DNA of 56,560 nt, taken from positions 1-56,560 of the forward strand of contig JAAPAO010000186.1 of assembly GCA_013115145.1 (NCBI GenBank), in the 5' to 3' direction. A program made the translations under genes and the position numbers. The notes beneath the pieces are model-generated. The model saw only the letters and a program-made list of their open reading frames with translations, was not told where the DNA came from and did not search any database. This DNA is from Perkinsus chesapeaki. Its lineage: Eukaryota; Perkinsozoa; Perkinsida; Perkinsidae. Positions 10,301 to 20,462 of this stretch are shown here, in pieces. The stretch's first letter is position 1. Each line of letters opens with the position of its first letter.

Positions 10301-12464
10301 ATTTAGTGTCATGTTTTCGATTCTCGTTGTAGTACTCATGTTCGAAATTTCACTCGAATACGAAATATTCTATTTTATTGCGTCGGGGTGTATAAAAAAT
10401 CATATGGCAGATGCACATTCATATTATGCATACACATCCCAAAACATATTTGAATAATACGTAATTCAGTAATGGCATTGAGCTCAGATTACGATACATT
10501 TTATATATCGTAGACCTTTTAAGGATCCCCAATCTCGACCAACACCCCAGTCTGGTCTCACCCGTGACATTGTATCCTCGTCCCTCGGCTGCTGCACCGA
10601 GCGCTGACATTGACATGCCAAACTTACTTATGTTGTATGCCGTGAGTCCAGTGTAACTGATTAATGAATTCTTGAGAAGAAAGACCGCGTATGTTCCTCA
10701 TTTAGAAACTGCACCATGAGTTAGACTGTTATACCAAAGGCTTACATTATTCTAATAACAGGAATGACTGAATTTTCTGATACCTCTAGCCATTCCCCTC
10801 ACCTCGCAAAATCTGTGCTTATAGGAGGTGACATGTTGATGACTCTTCCAAACTTATTCTCTTTCATATACGGCAAACACAGCTTCGTCATGATGAAGCT
10901 ACCTCGCGAGTTTATCGATGTTATCAAATCAAATCTGAGAGACACATCGCGACCCATGGTAGGTGGTGACTTGGTGTTGAGTCATTGGGGACGTTTCATA
11001 CTCTTTCTCGCACTGAGCATGGTTAGCTCCATGGGAGTCCGATGTGTCCCACGGTGGGACACAAGAACTGAACTTTATTTGTAGTCAAAATTTCAGGAAA
11101 ATTTGGTTTCATAATATACTGTTGCATTCCTACCGTAGGAATCCTACGCCGGTGAGCTCAGCTCGCCGAGCTGCGCAGTTACAGGGAAAGTCGGGTTTTC
11201 GGTTTTGGAACATCTCGGATATCTCCACTAATTCAATCGGACTAAATAGGTTGGCATCGATACGCTCTCCTGCATCCTTCACCATCCCGATTACTTCCTG
11301 ATAGGCGTCTCCTCCATTGTGTGCCACCACATTGCACTTGCATTGTTGATCAAAATGTCGATACGACCAAACTTGTCAATCACATCGCTGATGCATTTTT
11401 TGCACGAGTCAGCATTACGCAGGTCTAACTGTGCTGGTAGTGCAGTGCCACCCGCTTCCTCAATTTCACGCACCACAGAATAAATTGTACCTTCGAAGAG
11501 CAACCATTTAACTAGCGCGATTGCATTCCATTTCAGGACTCCAACGTCAATATAAACGGAAACAACTCTAGACAATTCCGATAAGGATTGATGTAACATC
11601 AACAGTTGATGTCATCAATTTCATGATGAGTGTAATTAAATCCAAAATTCTTATTACTTAATAATTCGGTAATTGACGGACAAACCGACTGAGAGATGAA
11701 TATGTCCCCACGAGGCCGAAGAAATCCACAGACTCACCCGGGAGTGTTGGTGTAGGGTCAATAGTCTTGGCTGCAACAACCACCTTGGCACCACATCTGA
11801 GTGAAACAGGCATACGAGAGTTACCTTCGGAAGGTGTGTGTGAAACCAAAAATAATTCATCGCGAAGAGAAAGCATCCTAAGTGGCTTGAAGCTACGTTT
11901 TCACCGATACCTTATGAAAGTAGGCTCGCGCTCGTCCGACGCGAGTACGAGCTATGCACTTTTCCTACCCACTGAACCAATGCTATTCACAGAAGTTTTC
12001 TGTCAGAAAATATGGGAGGCGAGCGGCCATACTCTACAAAGACTAACATAATAGTATCATATATATCCATAGTCTATCATATATATACTGTATCTAATAT
12101 CGAGTTACTCGATTAAGAGATTACGCTCGATTCGAGTATAATCTCTTAAGCCGGACTGAGTTCAAAGAGCGTCGGGTTTCGAGTGTATTCAGTACTGTAT
12201 ATGATATTTCATATATGGACTGACTGTCAGTCACTGACATACATTCTGTAAACAAGTTACATAATACTAATTATTAATACCAAGTCGACAGTAGAAACCA
12301 GGTATAGAAACGCACTATCAAACATGAGATATCTCAATCTCCCAGCCCAATACTGACCTCGCCAACGCCAATGCACATTCTCTACCGATTCCTCGGCTGG
12401 ACCCTGTCACCAGTGCTACTCTACCAGACAGATCGGGCGAAGAAAGTCGAGGGTTAACCGACAT
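7342..12464 (-). CDS. HSDL2: HSDL2-like short-chain dehydrogenase/reductase, 7 exons
   Basis: An NAD(P)-dependent short-chain dehydrogenase closest to hydroxysteroid dehydrogenase-like 2, a peroxisomal/mitochondrial family linked to lipid metabolism. Minus-strand exons are 12464-12358, 11796-11738, 11490-11295, 10934-10803, 10656-10562, 7670-7567 and 7485-7342. They total 837 nt, a clean 278-residue frame with GT-AG borders. Visible signatures are the cofactor motif TGSSRGIG (20-27), AAKT, NNASA (NNAS 104-107), the serine block NMSPP, the catalytic pair Y172/K176 in YNISK, and NCLWP. The C-terminal block LTGEMLIDDEYL matches the HSDL2 dehydrogenase domain. The SCP2 domain of animal HSDL2 is absent. 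Intron 5 (10561-7671, 2,891 bp) is almost entirely nested transposons, leaving about 300 bp of original intron. No disabling change is seen, so the gene should work if that intron is spliced. The substrate is unknown. Confidence 0.93.
7885..8090 (+). repeat. Left 206-bp terminal inverted repeat of element A
   Basis: Pairs with 9268-9473 almost perfectly; the main differences are in a T-rich run near 8050-8059. It carries transposase-binding-like direct repeats at both ends, about 181 bp apart. Confidence 0.95.
8112..9217 (+). pseudogene. Broken Tc1-type transposase of element A
   Basis: A DDE transposase that would cut and paste the element. ATG at 8112 is just inside the left terminal repeat. 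Residues 1-45 look like the Tc1 helix-turn-helix region (ALQISKKLGRDPRTVK). The first catalytic Asp is D144 in IWTDEA. An in-frame TAG interrupts at 8733-8735; the same frame continues to the second Asp in LMQDNAPSH. A frameshift follows in an A-rich run near 8905-8914. A TGA at 9002-9004 follows the motif SPDLNVIENLW with the third catalytic residue. The frame then runs on to a stop ending at 9217. The second-Asp to Glu spacing is about 37 residues, uncertain because of the frameshift. Three lesions make this copy non-autonomous. Confidence 0.93.
9268..9473 (-). repeat. Right 206-bp terminal inverted repeat of element A
   Basis: Reverse complement of 7885-8090, ending at the TA target-site duplication at 9474-9475. 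Confidence 0.95.
9694..9925 (+). pseudogene. Transposase fragment of element B
   Basis: The remaining C-terminal part of a Tc1/mariner transposase. It contains the second catalytic Asp in the block VFQLDNAPCHAS and, after a frameshift, the third-residue block SPDLNAIEN near 9891-9919. A possible original ATG lies at 9652 but runs into a stop after eight codons. The catalytic core before the second Asp is missing, so the fragment cannot be active. The match to element A is at family level only; these are two different families. Confidence 0.85.
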
Positions 12465-14110
12465 GTAGTGAAGGCAATGATATTCCCTTCAAATGAGAAG
12501 CAATTAAACTGTCACATAACGATACCGGTTATTTCGATCGGAAGGGCCAAATTCTCTCCTGCGGCGCCAGTATAGGACCAGATTCAATGCGGATTAAAAC
12601 AAGATTCAATACAGTATTCGTTCAAGAAACCAACGAATCTGGGGCAATGATTTTCACCCGGGACTGGAATGACAGGAATGGAATTTTCAACTCGAAAGTT
12701 TCTATGCAGATTTTGACTCTCAGAACCATTGAACGAGCCATTTTTAACAAGTCACTTGTGCCAAATTGGCACTGCCAATGTTCCATATGATTTGTGAATC
12801 AATCTGTTGAATTTCATCATCTGTCACTTATCATTTGCATTGCGAACCTCCGAGATCAATATTCGATCTTAACATCAATTGAATCTTCAAATATCATATT
12901 TTTGTGATGGAGCATCCTCTCTCCATTATGGAGAGACTCCATAATCTTCTCAGCTAATTTCTGCCGATCCATGATAATCGGCGCCTATACTGTATATATT
13001 ACGTCAGGCAAGTACACTCCCTCACATGTTTGCATCTTTTTTTACGAAAGATTTCTTCGCTTGTTGGAGTTTTCACGTAGGAACCACGGACTTCGCTACG
13101 GTCGCAACGCAAGCTTCTAGAGAAAAGAGGGCGCCTCCATTGGAAGCCCTCCACTATACGGTACACCTTTTACTACTGGTTATCCTACGGTACGATGCTC
13201 TTCCCCTCGAAAGTATTTGATCATTCCAATTGATGATTATACTAGGCTTCTTAAACCCGCATCGGATTTGGGTTTCACAGCAATATACTATAAAGACTGA
13301 ACAATGTATGATTGTTCGCAGTTGGTGTACATGCGTGCTACAATGATCTACAGGATTGGATCTGTCCCGTTTACACCGTGATACACCGTGACGTAAGAAA
13401 CGATCTTAGGCTGGGAGAAGAAATTGGTAAACGACAGATACTTCTCACTCCGATATGTGGAGATGAAAAGCTAATTACTACTCTCCCACACACTTGAACA
13501 AAGGGTGTGCGTGCTGAACTCTGACAGCACAGGTTGTGCTGCACAACTGTCTACTTGTATCCACTTAGAGAACAGATCCCATGTTATATAATATAACAGT
13601 TTAATTATCAATTATATTGTTCAAAAAATAAGTCCTCGTAGACTTATTTTTTCCTCAAAAATACCCATATGCGGCATAAGTCTTCATTTTTCTACAACCC
13701 TCTACTCTTGTATTTGTGTGGGCAAAGACCGCCCAGGGCACTCTGTCCTCGGGGCTACGTAGACATGGTGCGTTCTTTAGAATAATATCACGACACTCTT
13801 TAGCCTCTAGACTGTCTGACGTGAGCTATCTCTCAAAGTACTCCCTGTTGTGTTAATGCGCTTGGGCTCTTACCCCCTTACCTTCTAAGCTCATTACCCG
13901 ACATCTATTGGTTCAACCAATTATGGGCAACTTGCCCATTATTTGTTAACATCTAATGGTATTGGATATTAGCAAAGACGTTACCGACGTTGTCTAAAGA
14001 CTTAATTTTGAGCTTTAAAAAACGTAACGCTATTAGCGTTTATTAGCGTGAATTGATATAGACTTGTTGAGTAACCTTATTCGAAAGGTGTTATTCGAAC
14101 CCTTCACATA
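12465..14110. other. Gene-free interval upstream of HSDL2-like gene and secreted copy 2
   Basis: No gene is supported. It should contain the promoter of the HSDL2-like gene (minus) and of the secreted gene at 14111 (plus). A 12-bp perfect hairpin with a 6-nt loop lies at 13623-13652. The last 25 bases before 14111 are shared with the secreted copies at 16539 and 28131. Confidence 0.5.
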
Positions 14111-14533
14111 ATGTCACCATCTCGCATCATCTCTGCTCTCTTGTTGGCCTTTATGATGGTGTATGCTCTCGGTGACTTCCCTCAAGGGAAGTACATTGGT
14201 GGTGAAGTACCTCCAAAGCCTTACTTGCGCATTGAAGGCGATTTCCAGAAGTCTGGTAAGGTCCATCTCTCCGTCGCATGCGGGCCACAACGTGCTAACT
14301 GGGATGCTTGGTTTGATCTTGTGAACGCGGGTGTCCCGCGTATGTTCAGGCTGAAGGATTACCAGACCGATCCTAAGTATGCGAAGTATATGAGCTTCTT
14401 CACTCAAAACTGTGGACGTGGTAGAGCTTACAATGGGGATTTAACAGTTTTCATTGTCACCAATGCTGGGATATCTGTCACAGTCAAGGGTACTAGTATC
14501 ACTCTCTACGAAAGCAACACTCTAATAAAGTGA
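14111..14533 (+). CDS. Secreted protein, two-cysteine GKYxGG/CGPxRA family, copy 2
   Basis: A single-exon secreted protein of 140 residues. The signal peptide runs from MSPSRIISALLLAFMM to a probable cleavage near residue 20. The mature domain of about 120 residues has GKYIGG, PPKPYLRIEGDF, VHLSVACGP, RANWDAWFDL, DPKY, FFTQNCGR and GDL. C57 and C101 are its only mature-domain cysteines and match the other copies. The leader ATTCGAACCCTTCACATA before the ATG is almost identical to that of the copy at 16539, so the start is secure. The first 120 bases are nearly identical to copy 3, whereas the mature half differs at many residues. Function is unknown; I recognise the family only from its repetition here. 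Confidence 0.85.
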   Translation: MSPSRIISALLLAFMMVYALGDFPQGKYIGGEVPPKPYLRIEGDFQKSGKVHLSVACGPQRANWDAWFDLVNAGVPRMFRLKDYQTDPKYAKYMSFFTQNCGRGRAYNGDLTVFIVTNAGISVTVKGTSITLYESNTLIK

Positions 14534-16538
14534 TATTGCAGTGTCTGCCGCCCTAGGACCTTTTTGACGACTGGGGCGAAATAGTTTATGTAAGGTTCCG
14601 AGATGCATCTCTCTTGGAGACAGCCGTCTGCAAGGCTCACAGTGCGAGAAGCTGCATCTCCAGTCTGGCTAGTCGTAAGAAGCCCGAGATGTATTGCATG
14701 TTTCAAACAACTCTTTCTGCGATTGATTCACCATTAAGCGAGCTGCGGCAGCTCAGCTGCTCTTTGTTGTCGCTCCTTAATATTTCCACTGCCTCCGCAT
14801 TGCGTTCGCTCTCGATGAATGCTTCAATTCACCCCAAATTAGGTTGCTGTTACACCCGGATACCGGATGAGCTATACATCCCTATAGCGTTATTTGGCAT
14901 TGCCAGTGGCAATTTGCCACTCTCTGGGCTTGGCAGCACCGGCGACCAAACAAGAGTTGTTACAACATTGCTTCGTTCCCTTGTCTGTAACTTCCTCAGC
15001 AATGGGCCATCGCCAATGGCCACATCTTCGGACTATGTAAGTGATATACGTTTATCCCATGTTGCGGACTCCGCGGGGGCATCAAAGCAAATGAGCCCAG
15101 CATGGCCCGTGTCCACCGACCGTATAACAGAAGAGACCAGAACACCACCATCACTCGGAAGACCTATGACGAACGCAACTCTCCGCTCTACGCGCAAAAA
15201 TATGTGAACGCACGATGACTGGGCTGATGGGGTCGGTGTGACGCAAGATGCATTACGTAACTGGTGAAGAGCTAACCTTCTTCATGCTGCGTGAAGATCA
15301 CCTGAGTCTGGTCGGCGACCAATGGTCGCTGATCACTGGTTAATAGAGAGCTGTTTAACAGGCTGCCCATGGTAATTGCCCGCTGCGGGAAGACGACCAG
15401 AGTACTGTAAAACAGTCGCGGGGATCAATGCTGTCGTATGCTGTTACACGTGAATGCATATAGTGATTACAGATGTGTTAAGGGTGATCAGAATTACCGG
15501 CAGTTCGACTACGCCGTAGTCGACCGTAGTCACTACGGCATGAGTTCAAAACCTAGCAGCTGGATTCTAGGTGCCAACGAGAGTGCTCATGCCGAGTCTC
15601 GGCCCGAGACGGGGAAGCCCCTAATTCACGGCGATTGAAGCACCATCTTCAAGGCAGGCATCGGTCATCCTCAAATCCAGCCATACTGGGCAAATCTAGG
15701 TTCGACTCGAACCGTTCGAGCCGTACCACATCGGCTTAGCGCTGCCTGGCTCGCCTTTGTAAGCTATGGTGTAGAAAAGAAGAGCAAGAAATCCAGTTAT
15801 CAAGTTACTGTAACTGTTACTGGGCTGAGTCAGCCCAGCTGAGCCTCACAGACAGATGGAAGCCACCCGCACAGTACATGTGGCTGTTAGCTCAAATGAC
15901 CTGGTGACACTACGATGAAAGTTGATGTCACGAGCTACGGGCAGGGTCGAAGAGGTAAGTTGGGAGAAGATCGGGAAGCGTTAGAAGCGACCGTTGGAAG
16001 CGTTCCGCCTGCAACTGTTATGCGCTGTTAGCAATTGCGCATGCGCGTAACGCCACTTCTTCCAGAAGTAAGCTCCAGTTGTTTTCCTTTCGTCGCCCTG
16101 GACGCTCTGTCGTCTTTATCAACACGGAGAATGGGACAGTCTCTCCCCTACAGAGGCATTACTGTGCTGCAGACCCTTGGCCCATGGGCCATATGTGCGA
16201 AATGTGACATGTTCCCCGTAGTGCAGCTTCTGTTCTGATATAGTCTCTAGGACACAATAGTCTTGGCAGACATCACGCGCACAAATAGAAAAGTAGACAC
16301 TGTCTATTAGACAGTTGATGCCTGTCACATGTGCTGTCGCAGTCCTGCACGTATGCGCTTTGTTTGTGCGGGTGGGGGTAGTAACCCACTATGAGTCTTT
16401 CCACATTGGTGTGAGAGTTATCTGTCGTCTACTCTCAACCTTAGATCTTCCCCCGCGTTCCGCCAGACTGGCGTCGCCAGTAACAGGACAGCTTCCGCTT
16501 TTATTGTTGCGAAAGGTGCTATTCGAACCCTCCACATA
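14534..16538. other. Interval between secreted copies 2 and 3
   Basis: A 197-codon plus frame (14614-15207) and several minus-strand frames overlap here, but none matches a known family and composition does not separate them. The first 200 bp resemble the sequence downstream of the secreted gene at 29634 (see 30450-30600). Short inverted repeats are frequent, for example near 15510 and 15830. Confidence 0.4.
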
Positions 16539-16952
16539 ATGTCACCATCTCGCATCATCACCTCTGCTCTCTTGTTGGCCTTTATGATGGCGTATGCTCT
16601 CGGTGGCTTCCCTCAAGGGAAGTACATTGGTGGTGAAGTATCTCCCAAACCTTACTTGCGCGTTGAAGGCGATTTCAACGTTAAGACAATCCATTTGTCT
16701 GTCTCTTGCGGGCCGGAGCGTGCTAAATGGGATGCCTGGTTTGATCTCGTAGAGGCGACCCAGAAGGAAACGTACAAGCTGAAGGGTTACGTAACCGATC
16801 CGAAATACGAGAAGCTTCTAACCTTTTTGACTGATAACTGCGGACGTGCACAAGGCCAGTCAGGCGATTTGGACACTTTTTACGTGCGAAGAGACATGAA
16901 GTCGATGATCACCATGATTAACCTTGACATGATTACACTATATAAAGCATGA
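16539..16952 (+). CDS. Secreted protein, two-cysteine GKYxGG/CGPxRA family, copy 3
   Basis: A single-exon secreted protein of 137 residues with signal peptide MSPSRIITSALLLAFMM and probable cleavage near residue 21. The mature domain has the family blocks GKYIGGEV, KPYLRVEGDF, IHLSVSCGP, RAKWDAWFDL, DPKY, NCGR and GDL, with C57 and C101 conserved. It lies 2 kb from copy 2 on the same strand and shares its 5' leader (ATTCGAACCCTCCACATA), which indicates a tandem duplication. The C-terminal 25 residues differ strongly from copy 2. Secretion is well supported; function is not known. Confidence 0.85.
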   Translation: MSPSRIITSALLLAFMMAYALGGFPQGKYIGGEVSPKPYLRVEGDFNVKTIHLSVSCGPERAKWDAWFDLVEATQKETYKLKGYVTDPKYEKLLTFLTDNCGRAQGQSGDLDTFYVRRDMKSMITMINLDMITLYKA

Positions 16953-18702
16953 ATGGCAGTCTCTGGTAGTAGTACTACTCTGTAGAAACATACTATTCCA
17001 AACCCCCTATTCAGCGGTGTTTCACCCAGCTACTTGATCAACTATAACTGTGTCGAGTAGACCCTTTGTTGGTACTGCTTTATTGATAGGCACTCTACAA
17101 TAGAAAGACAAATGAAGCTTCTAAATAAAACCATATTGGTCGATGTGAGAATTTGAAAACGCTCCACAAGTCTCGCATTTTACGCAAAGATCCAGTAACT
17201 GGATGTAGCGTGAGAGTCCAAGTTTTCTACCAGCGACTAGTATCATACTCATAATATGGCCTCGAGTTCTACAGTACGGCGCGCACTCACATCAGATCCG
17301 CTTTAGAGACCTCTGAGGTGACCTTATACTCAATAATTGTCATTTACCATTCATCTTCTCACCAACGTATTCATGTGACAGTCTTTCGATGCCGGAATCC
17401 TCGTCGACGAGGCTCCACGCAATGGGCCACACAGTAGTCCCTTTAGTGAACTTCGAGAGACTGAGAAAGTAAAAGCCGGAATCTCACAAACGCTATAGCT
17501 TCGATTGGTTTTTAACCTGAACATTTGAAACACTCATCAGCCAAATGTGATTATCTCGTTCAGAACACCCACCAGCGTTTTTAGTCCACATCCACGATAA
17601 CAAGTTATTACGAATAACGCGAAAAACTTTTCAAAGTAAACTTGAACGTAAACGTCGAAAGGGTCAACTTGAAACTGAGCAATAGAAGATACGACCGAGA
17701 CGTGTGCTGGGCCAACATTCCACCTCTGGCCCCACACATAACACTGCTCAATCAAAACTGCAGATATAACCATAAACAGATAAAGCGCCACTTTATGCCA
17801 TCGGAACACCACCACTTGCTAGAACTAACATATGCTCTGCTATTAGTGCTAGCTCCAAACACAATTGTAGTTCAGGATTCCTGCAGACAGCAGCAGCGCC
17901 AGTAGCTTTACAGTAGCCTAGCGCTAGATTGCAAGATCATGACGCTAAGAGCAGTACATATCATTCAGGCTCTTCGATTAATAATTCCATCTCAACGACA
18001 GCGCCTCCTATTTAAAGGTTTCGGTTAATCACTGAAGTTGAACCAACTCTGCGCGATTCTTATGTGGTGGGCTGAGTTGACTTTATTATTTGTAATCGTT
18101 CACCATTTGCTGTCGTGAACCGACTTCAGGTTTGACTATCAGTATCAAGTAAGGAAGAGTCTGACAATGTTAAAGGCAACTTGCCGCCGCCCTTTTATTG
18201 GAAACTCAACAAGATATTATTATCATCTTATAAATACCGCACCACGAGTCGAACATAAACACTAACTTGCGGTAACAGCGAACAGCATAGAAATATCATA
18301 ATAGTAACCAGGTAGCTATACAGTCGCAACCACGACGATGACGACGATACTGGTGGCAACAGCCCATTGAACACAGAGTTAATATTCACAGTAATGATCA
18401 CAACGGCCATTACCACCTTAAGTCAGGAACACGAGTAACGGAGGATCATATAACAACATAGTCAACCGCTTCGCCACGATAAGAGTAGCTAAGAAAATAG
18501 GGTATTGCACAACGCTCGTGGACGAGGAGACGGAAGAGCCTCGGCGATTTTCATACTCGCTCGAGAAAATGAAAATGCGTCCTCGTCTTGTTGAGGTCAG
18601 CCACAGTTTGGCCGCTTGAAGAGTAGTCGAAGAAAAATGAAAAATAAGTACAACTGTTAATGTTTTATCAACAACGATGACAGTGGAACAACCGAACGAT
18701 GC
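16953..18702. other. Interval upstream of AP2-like gene end
   Basis: No confident gene. A minus-strand frame at 17537-17815 starts with a hydrophobic, signal-like segment and could be an exon of an unrecognised small membrane or secreted protein, but nothing else supports it. The second copy of the 87-bp dispersed repeat lies at 18217-18303. Confidence 0.4.
18217..18303. repeat. 87-bp dispersed repeat with TATAAATA core, copy 2
   Basis: Same orientation as 6652-6738 and about 92 percent identical, with nearly all differences being transitions. Confidence 0.7.
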
Positions 18703-19656
18703 TTAAGCAAACGTCGAAGTCAAATACTCCGACTCATCAACAGTGGGCAGCCGGAACCTGCTATCACCGCCTAGACAACCGGAGAGCAAGTCGCCCATCC
18801 CGAACTCATTTGCCGCAGCACCCGTCGACTTTGCGGAGTCGCTGCGCGCTCGTTTCGAGTTGGGCCGTCTCACGGGAGCTGGGCTAGGATGGAGCCTCTT
18901 CATCGTGACCACTAGCTCTCTGATCTCCTCTTCAGTAGCTCCCCTTTCCTTGGCCAGCAACATCTGTTCTCGGTCCCGAACAGACTCTTCGAGCGTCTGC
19001 CGAAGTGGTCCGTAAATACGTCGCTTGTTGATGTACACAGTAGAGATATAACCACCAGAATTCTTCCATACGCCGGGTGGCGCGGAGTAGTCCTTCTTTC
19101 TCGTGGAGTTCATAGTAACCATATTATGGACATTCTCGGCCTCGGGCGATCTTATCGGTCTGGCCAGCTCCTCCAACAGAGCCGCCAACCCCGGTTGCTG
19201 GGTCTCCATAGGGCCCACAGATGGCGTTGTGATCGGTTGATCATACAAGCCTTGACCACACGCTACCGAAGGGTTCCAGCTCACATGAGGCTCGCTAACA
19301 CCAGTCAGAACCGGGAAGGCCAAATGACCTTGCATATCGCCGCAAAACGAATCTTCGACTCCCCGAGCTCGCTTAGCTGGAGGGGCATCCATATTGCTGA
19401 AATCCGAGCTCAAGATACGTGTCAGCGAATCAACCGCGGGCTCGATGCTATCCATTCCAATAGCAGACAGAGAGGGATTCTCATCAGTAACACTGGTGGT
19501 AGTCGATGCGGCCGAAGCACACAAAGGCGACAGTGGCTGAAGTGATGAAGCTTCTTGCTGATGCTCCTTATCGTAGTTGGACTCGAAAGGCAGATCTAGA
19601 ACCACTACCGAACCAAGACCGTTGCTATCGACGGACTCGGTACCGGTCATTGACAT
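18703..19656 (-). CDS. AP2-like domain protein, probable transcription factor
   Basis: A single-exon 317-residue protein on the minus strand, starting at the ATG at 19656. Residues 1-185 are Ser/Pro/acid-rich and probably disordered, with a basic patch PPAKRARG near residue 93. Residues about 193-245 resemble an AP2/ERF DNA-binding fold: GVWKNSGGYISTVYINKRR followed by a helix-forming EESVRDREQMLLAK stretch. The three-strand-then-helix order and the aromatic/basic strand positions fit apicomplexan and dinoflagellate AP2 domains. A basic segment (PNSKRARSDS) after it could be a nuclear localisation signal. It would bind DNA in the nucleus and regulate transcription. The match is by pattern and modest in strength, so a structure-based search should decide it. 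Confidence 0.65.
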   Translation of the reverse strand: MSMTGTESVDSNGLGSVVVLDLPFESNYDKEHQQEASSLQPLSPLCASAASTTTSVTDENPSLSAIGMDSIEPAVDSLTRILSSDFSNMDAPPAKRARGVEDSFCGDMQGHLAFPVLTGVSEPHVSWNPSVACGQGLYDQPITTPSVGPMETQQPGLAALLEELARPIRSPEAENVHNMVTMNSTRKKDYSAPPGVWKNSGGYISTVYINKRRIYGPLRQTLEESVRDREQMLLAKERGATEEEIRELVVTMKRLHPSPAPVRRPNSKRARSDSAKSTGAAANEFGMGDLLSGCLGGDSRFRLPTVDESEYLTSTFA

Positions 19657-20462
19657 AAATAAATTCTAATAACAAGTTAACACTGCAATTGAAGTACCAT
19701 CACCACCGGCCGTCTGCTGCTGTTAAAACATTTCACTTTAGCGCACGCCCTGATGATCGATTTCATTTGCGACCAACCTCGACGAAAATAAGAGCCCATT
19801 GAAGTCCAAGAACTCAACAATTGCCCAACTATATCGCATAGAGAAGCAATCGTGTGGCTTGGCCACCAGAAGTGGCCAAGCCGACGGTTCAGGGGTTAGT
19901 TAGGTTGCTTGACATATACACTTATAAAATGATATACAATAACAATATACGTTCCTCAAAGGCTGCTGCTATCTTCTCTATTGACTCTCGCAATTGGTGG
20001 TCAATGATGACAGTCGACACTGCAAAGGCACACACCATCCATGCAACATGTATCAAAGTGACAGCACGGACACGGTAGCTTTTTGCCATGGCAGCAGTCA
20101 TCATTACCCTCAACACCGAATACAACCGATATAACCATTAACACACCGAGGAGTCTCATTTAGAGGTGAAGAAAAATAACACTGTCAATGAATAGTTGAA
20201 GCAGCACAATGGGCACCACATAATTTAACTTGCTATTTATATCAATTAATTTAATAATGCGATTACCTGAAGACCGTAATTAGCGCATTGGCAGTTCTAA
20301 AGTGGGATCCGTTTCCGGCAGCTACTCAAGGAATCGATGGCATGTGATGCCACAGGACGAAATAATCGAAAGCAGCCCGACAGAATGAGTCTCATCATCA
20401 CCCCTCCCCCAACGCAACACTCATACCACTTGTCATGCTACAGCTGCCATCCGAGCTCCTCA
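19657..20462. other. Intergenic interval between the AP2-like and 20.5-kb genes
   Basis: No gene is supported. A minus-strand frame of about 55 codons (MAKSYRVRAV..., near 19922-20088) encodes one hydrophobic segment but has no other support. Confidence 0.4.

Larger units (their letters stand above)
7798..10390 (+). mobile_element. Older Tc1/mariner-family element (family B), internally deleted, IR/DR type
   Basis: The outer ends CAGCCCGAC (7798) and the reverse complement of CACCCCGAC (10390) face inward. The right end is followed by TA; the left flank is GA, so the duplicated TA has decayed. The left inverted repeat is interrupted at a TA by element A (7885-9473). Without it the element is about 1.0 kb. 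Each long terminal repeat carries two copies of an ATGAAATAGAAT-type motif: outer at about 7808 and 10366, inner at about 9573 and 10217. This is the inverted-repeat/direct-repeat layout seen in Sleeping Beauty-like elements. The N-terminal two thirds of the transposase is missing. A solo end of the same family lies at 40940-41019. Confidence 0.85.

Noticed and set aside
14614-15207. 197-codon plus-strand frame after secreted copy 2
   Set aside because: Ser/Leu-rich translation with no family match, and competing frames on the minus strand look equally plausible; not called as a gene.
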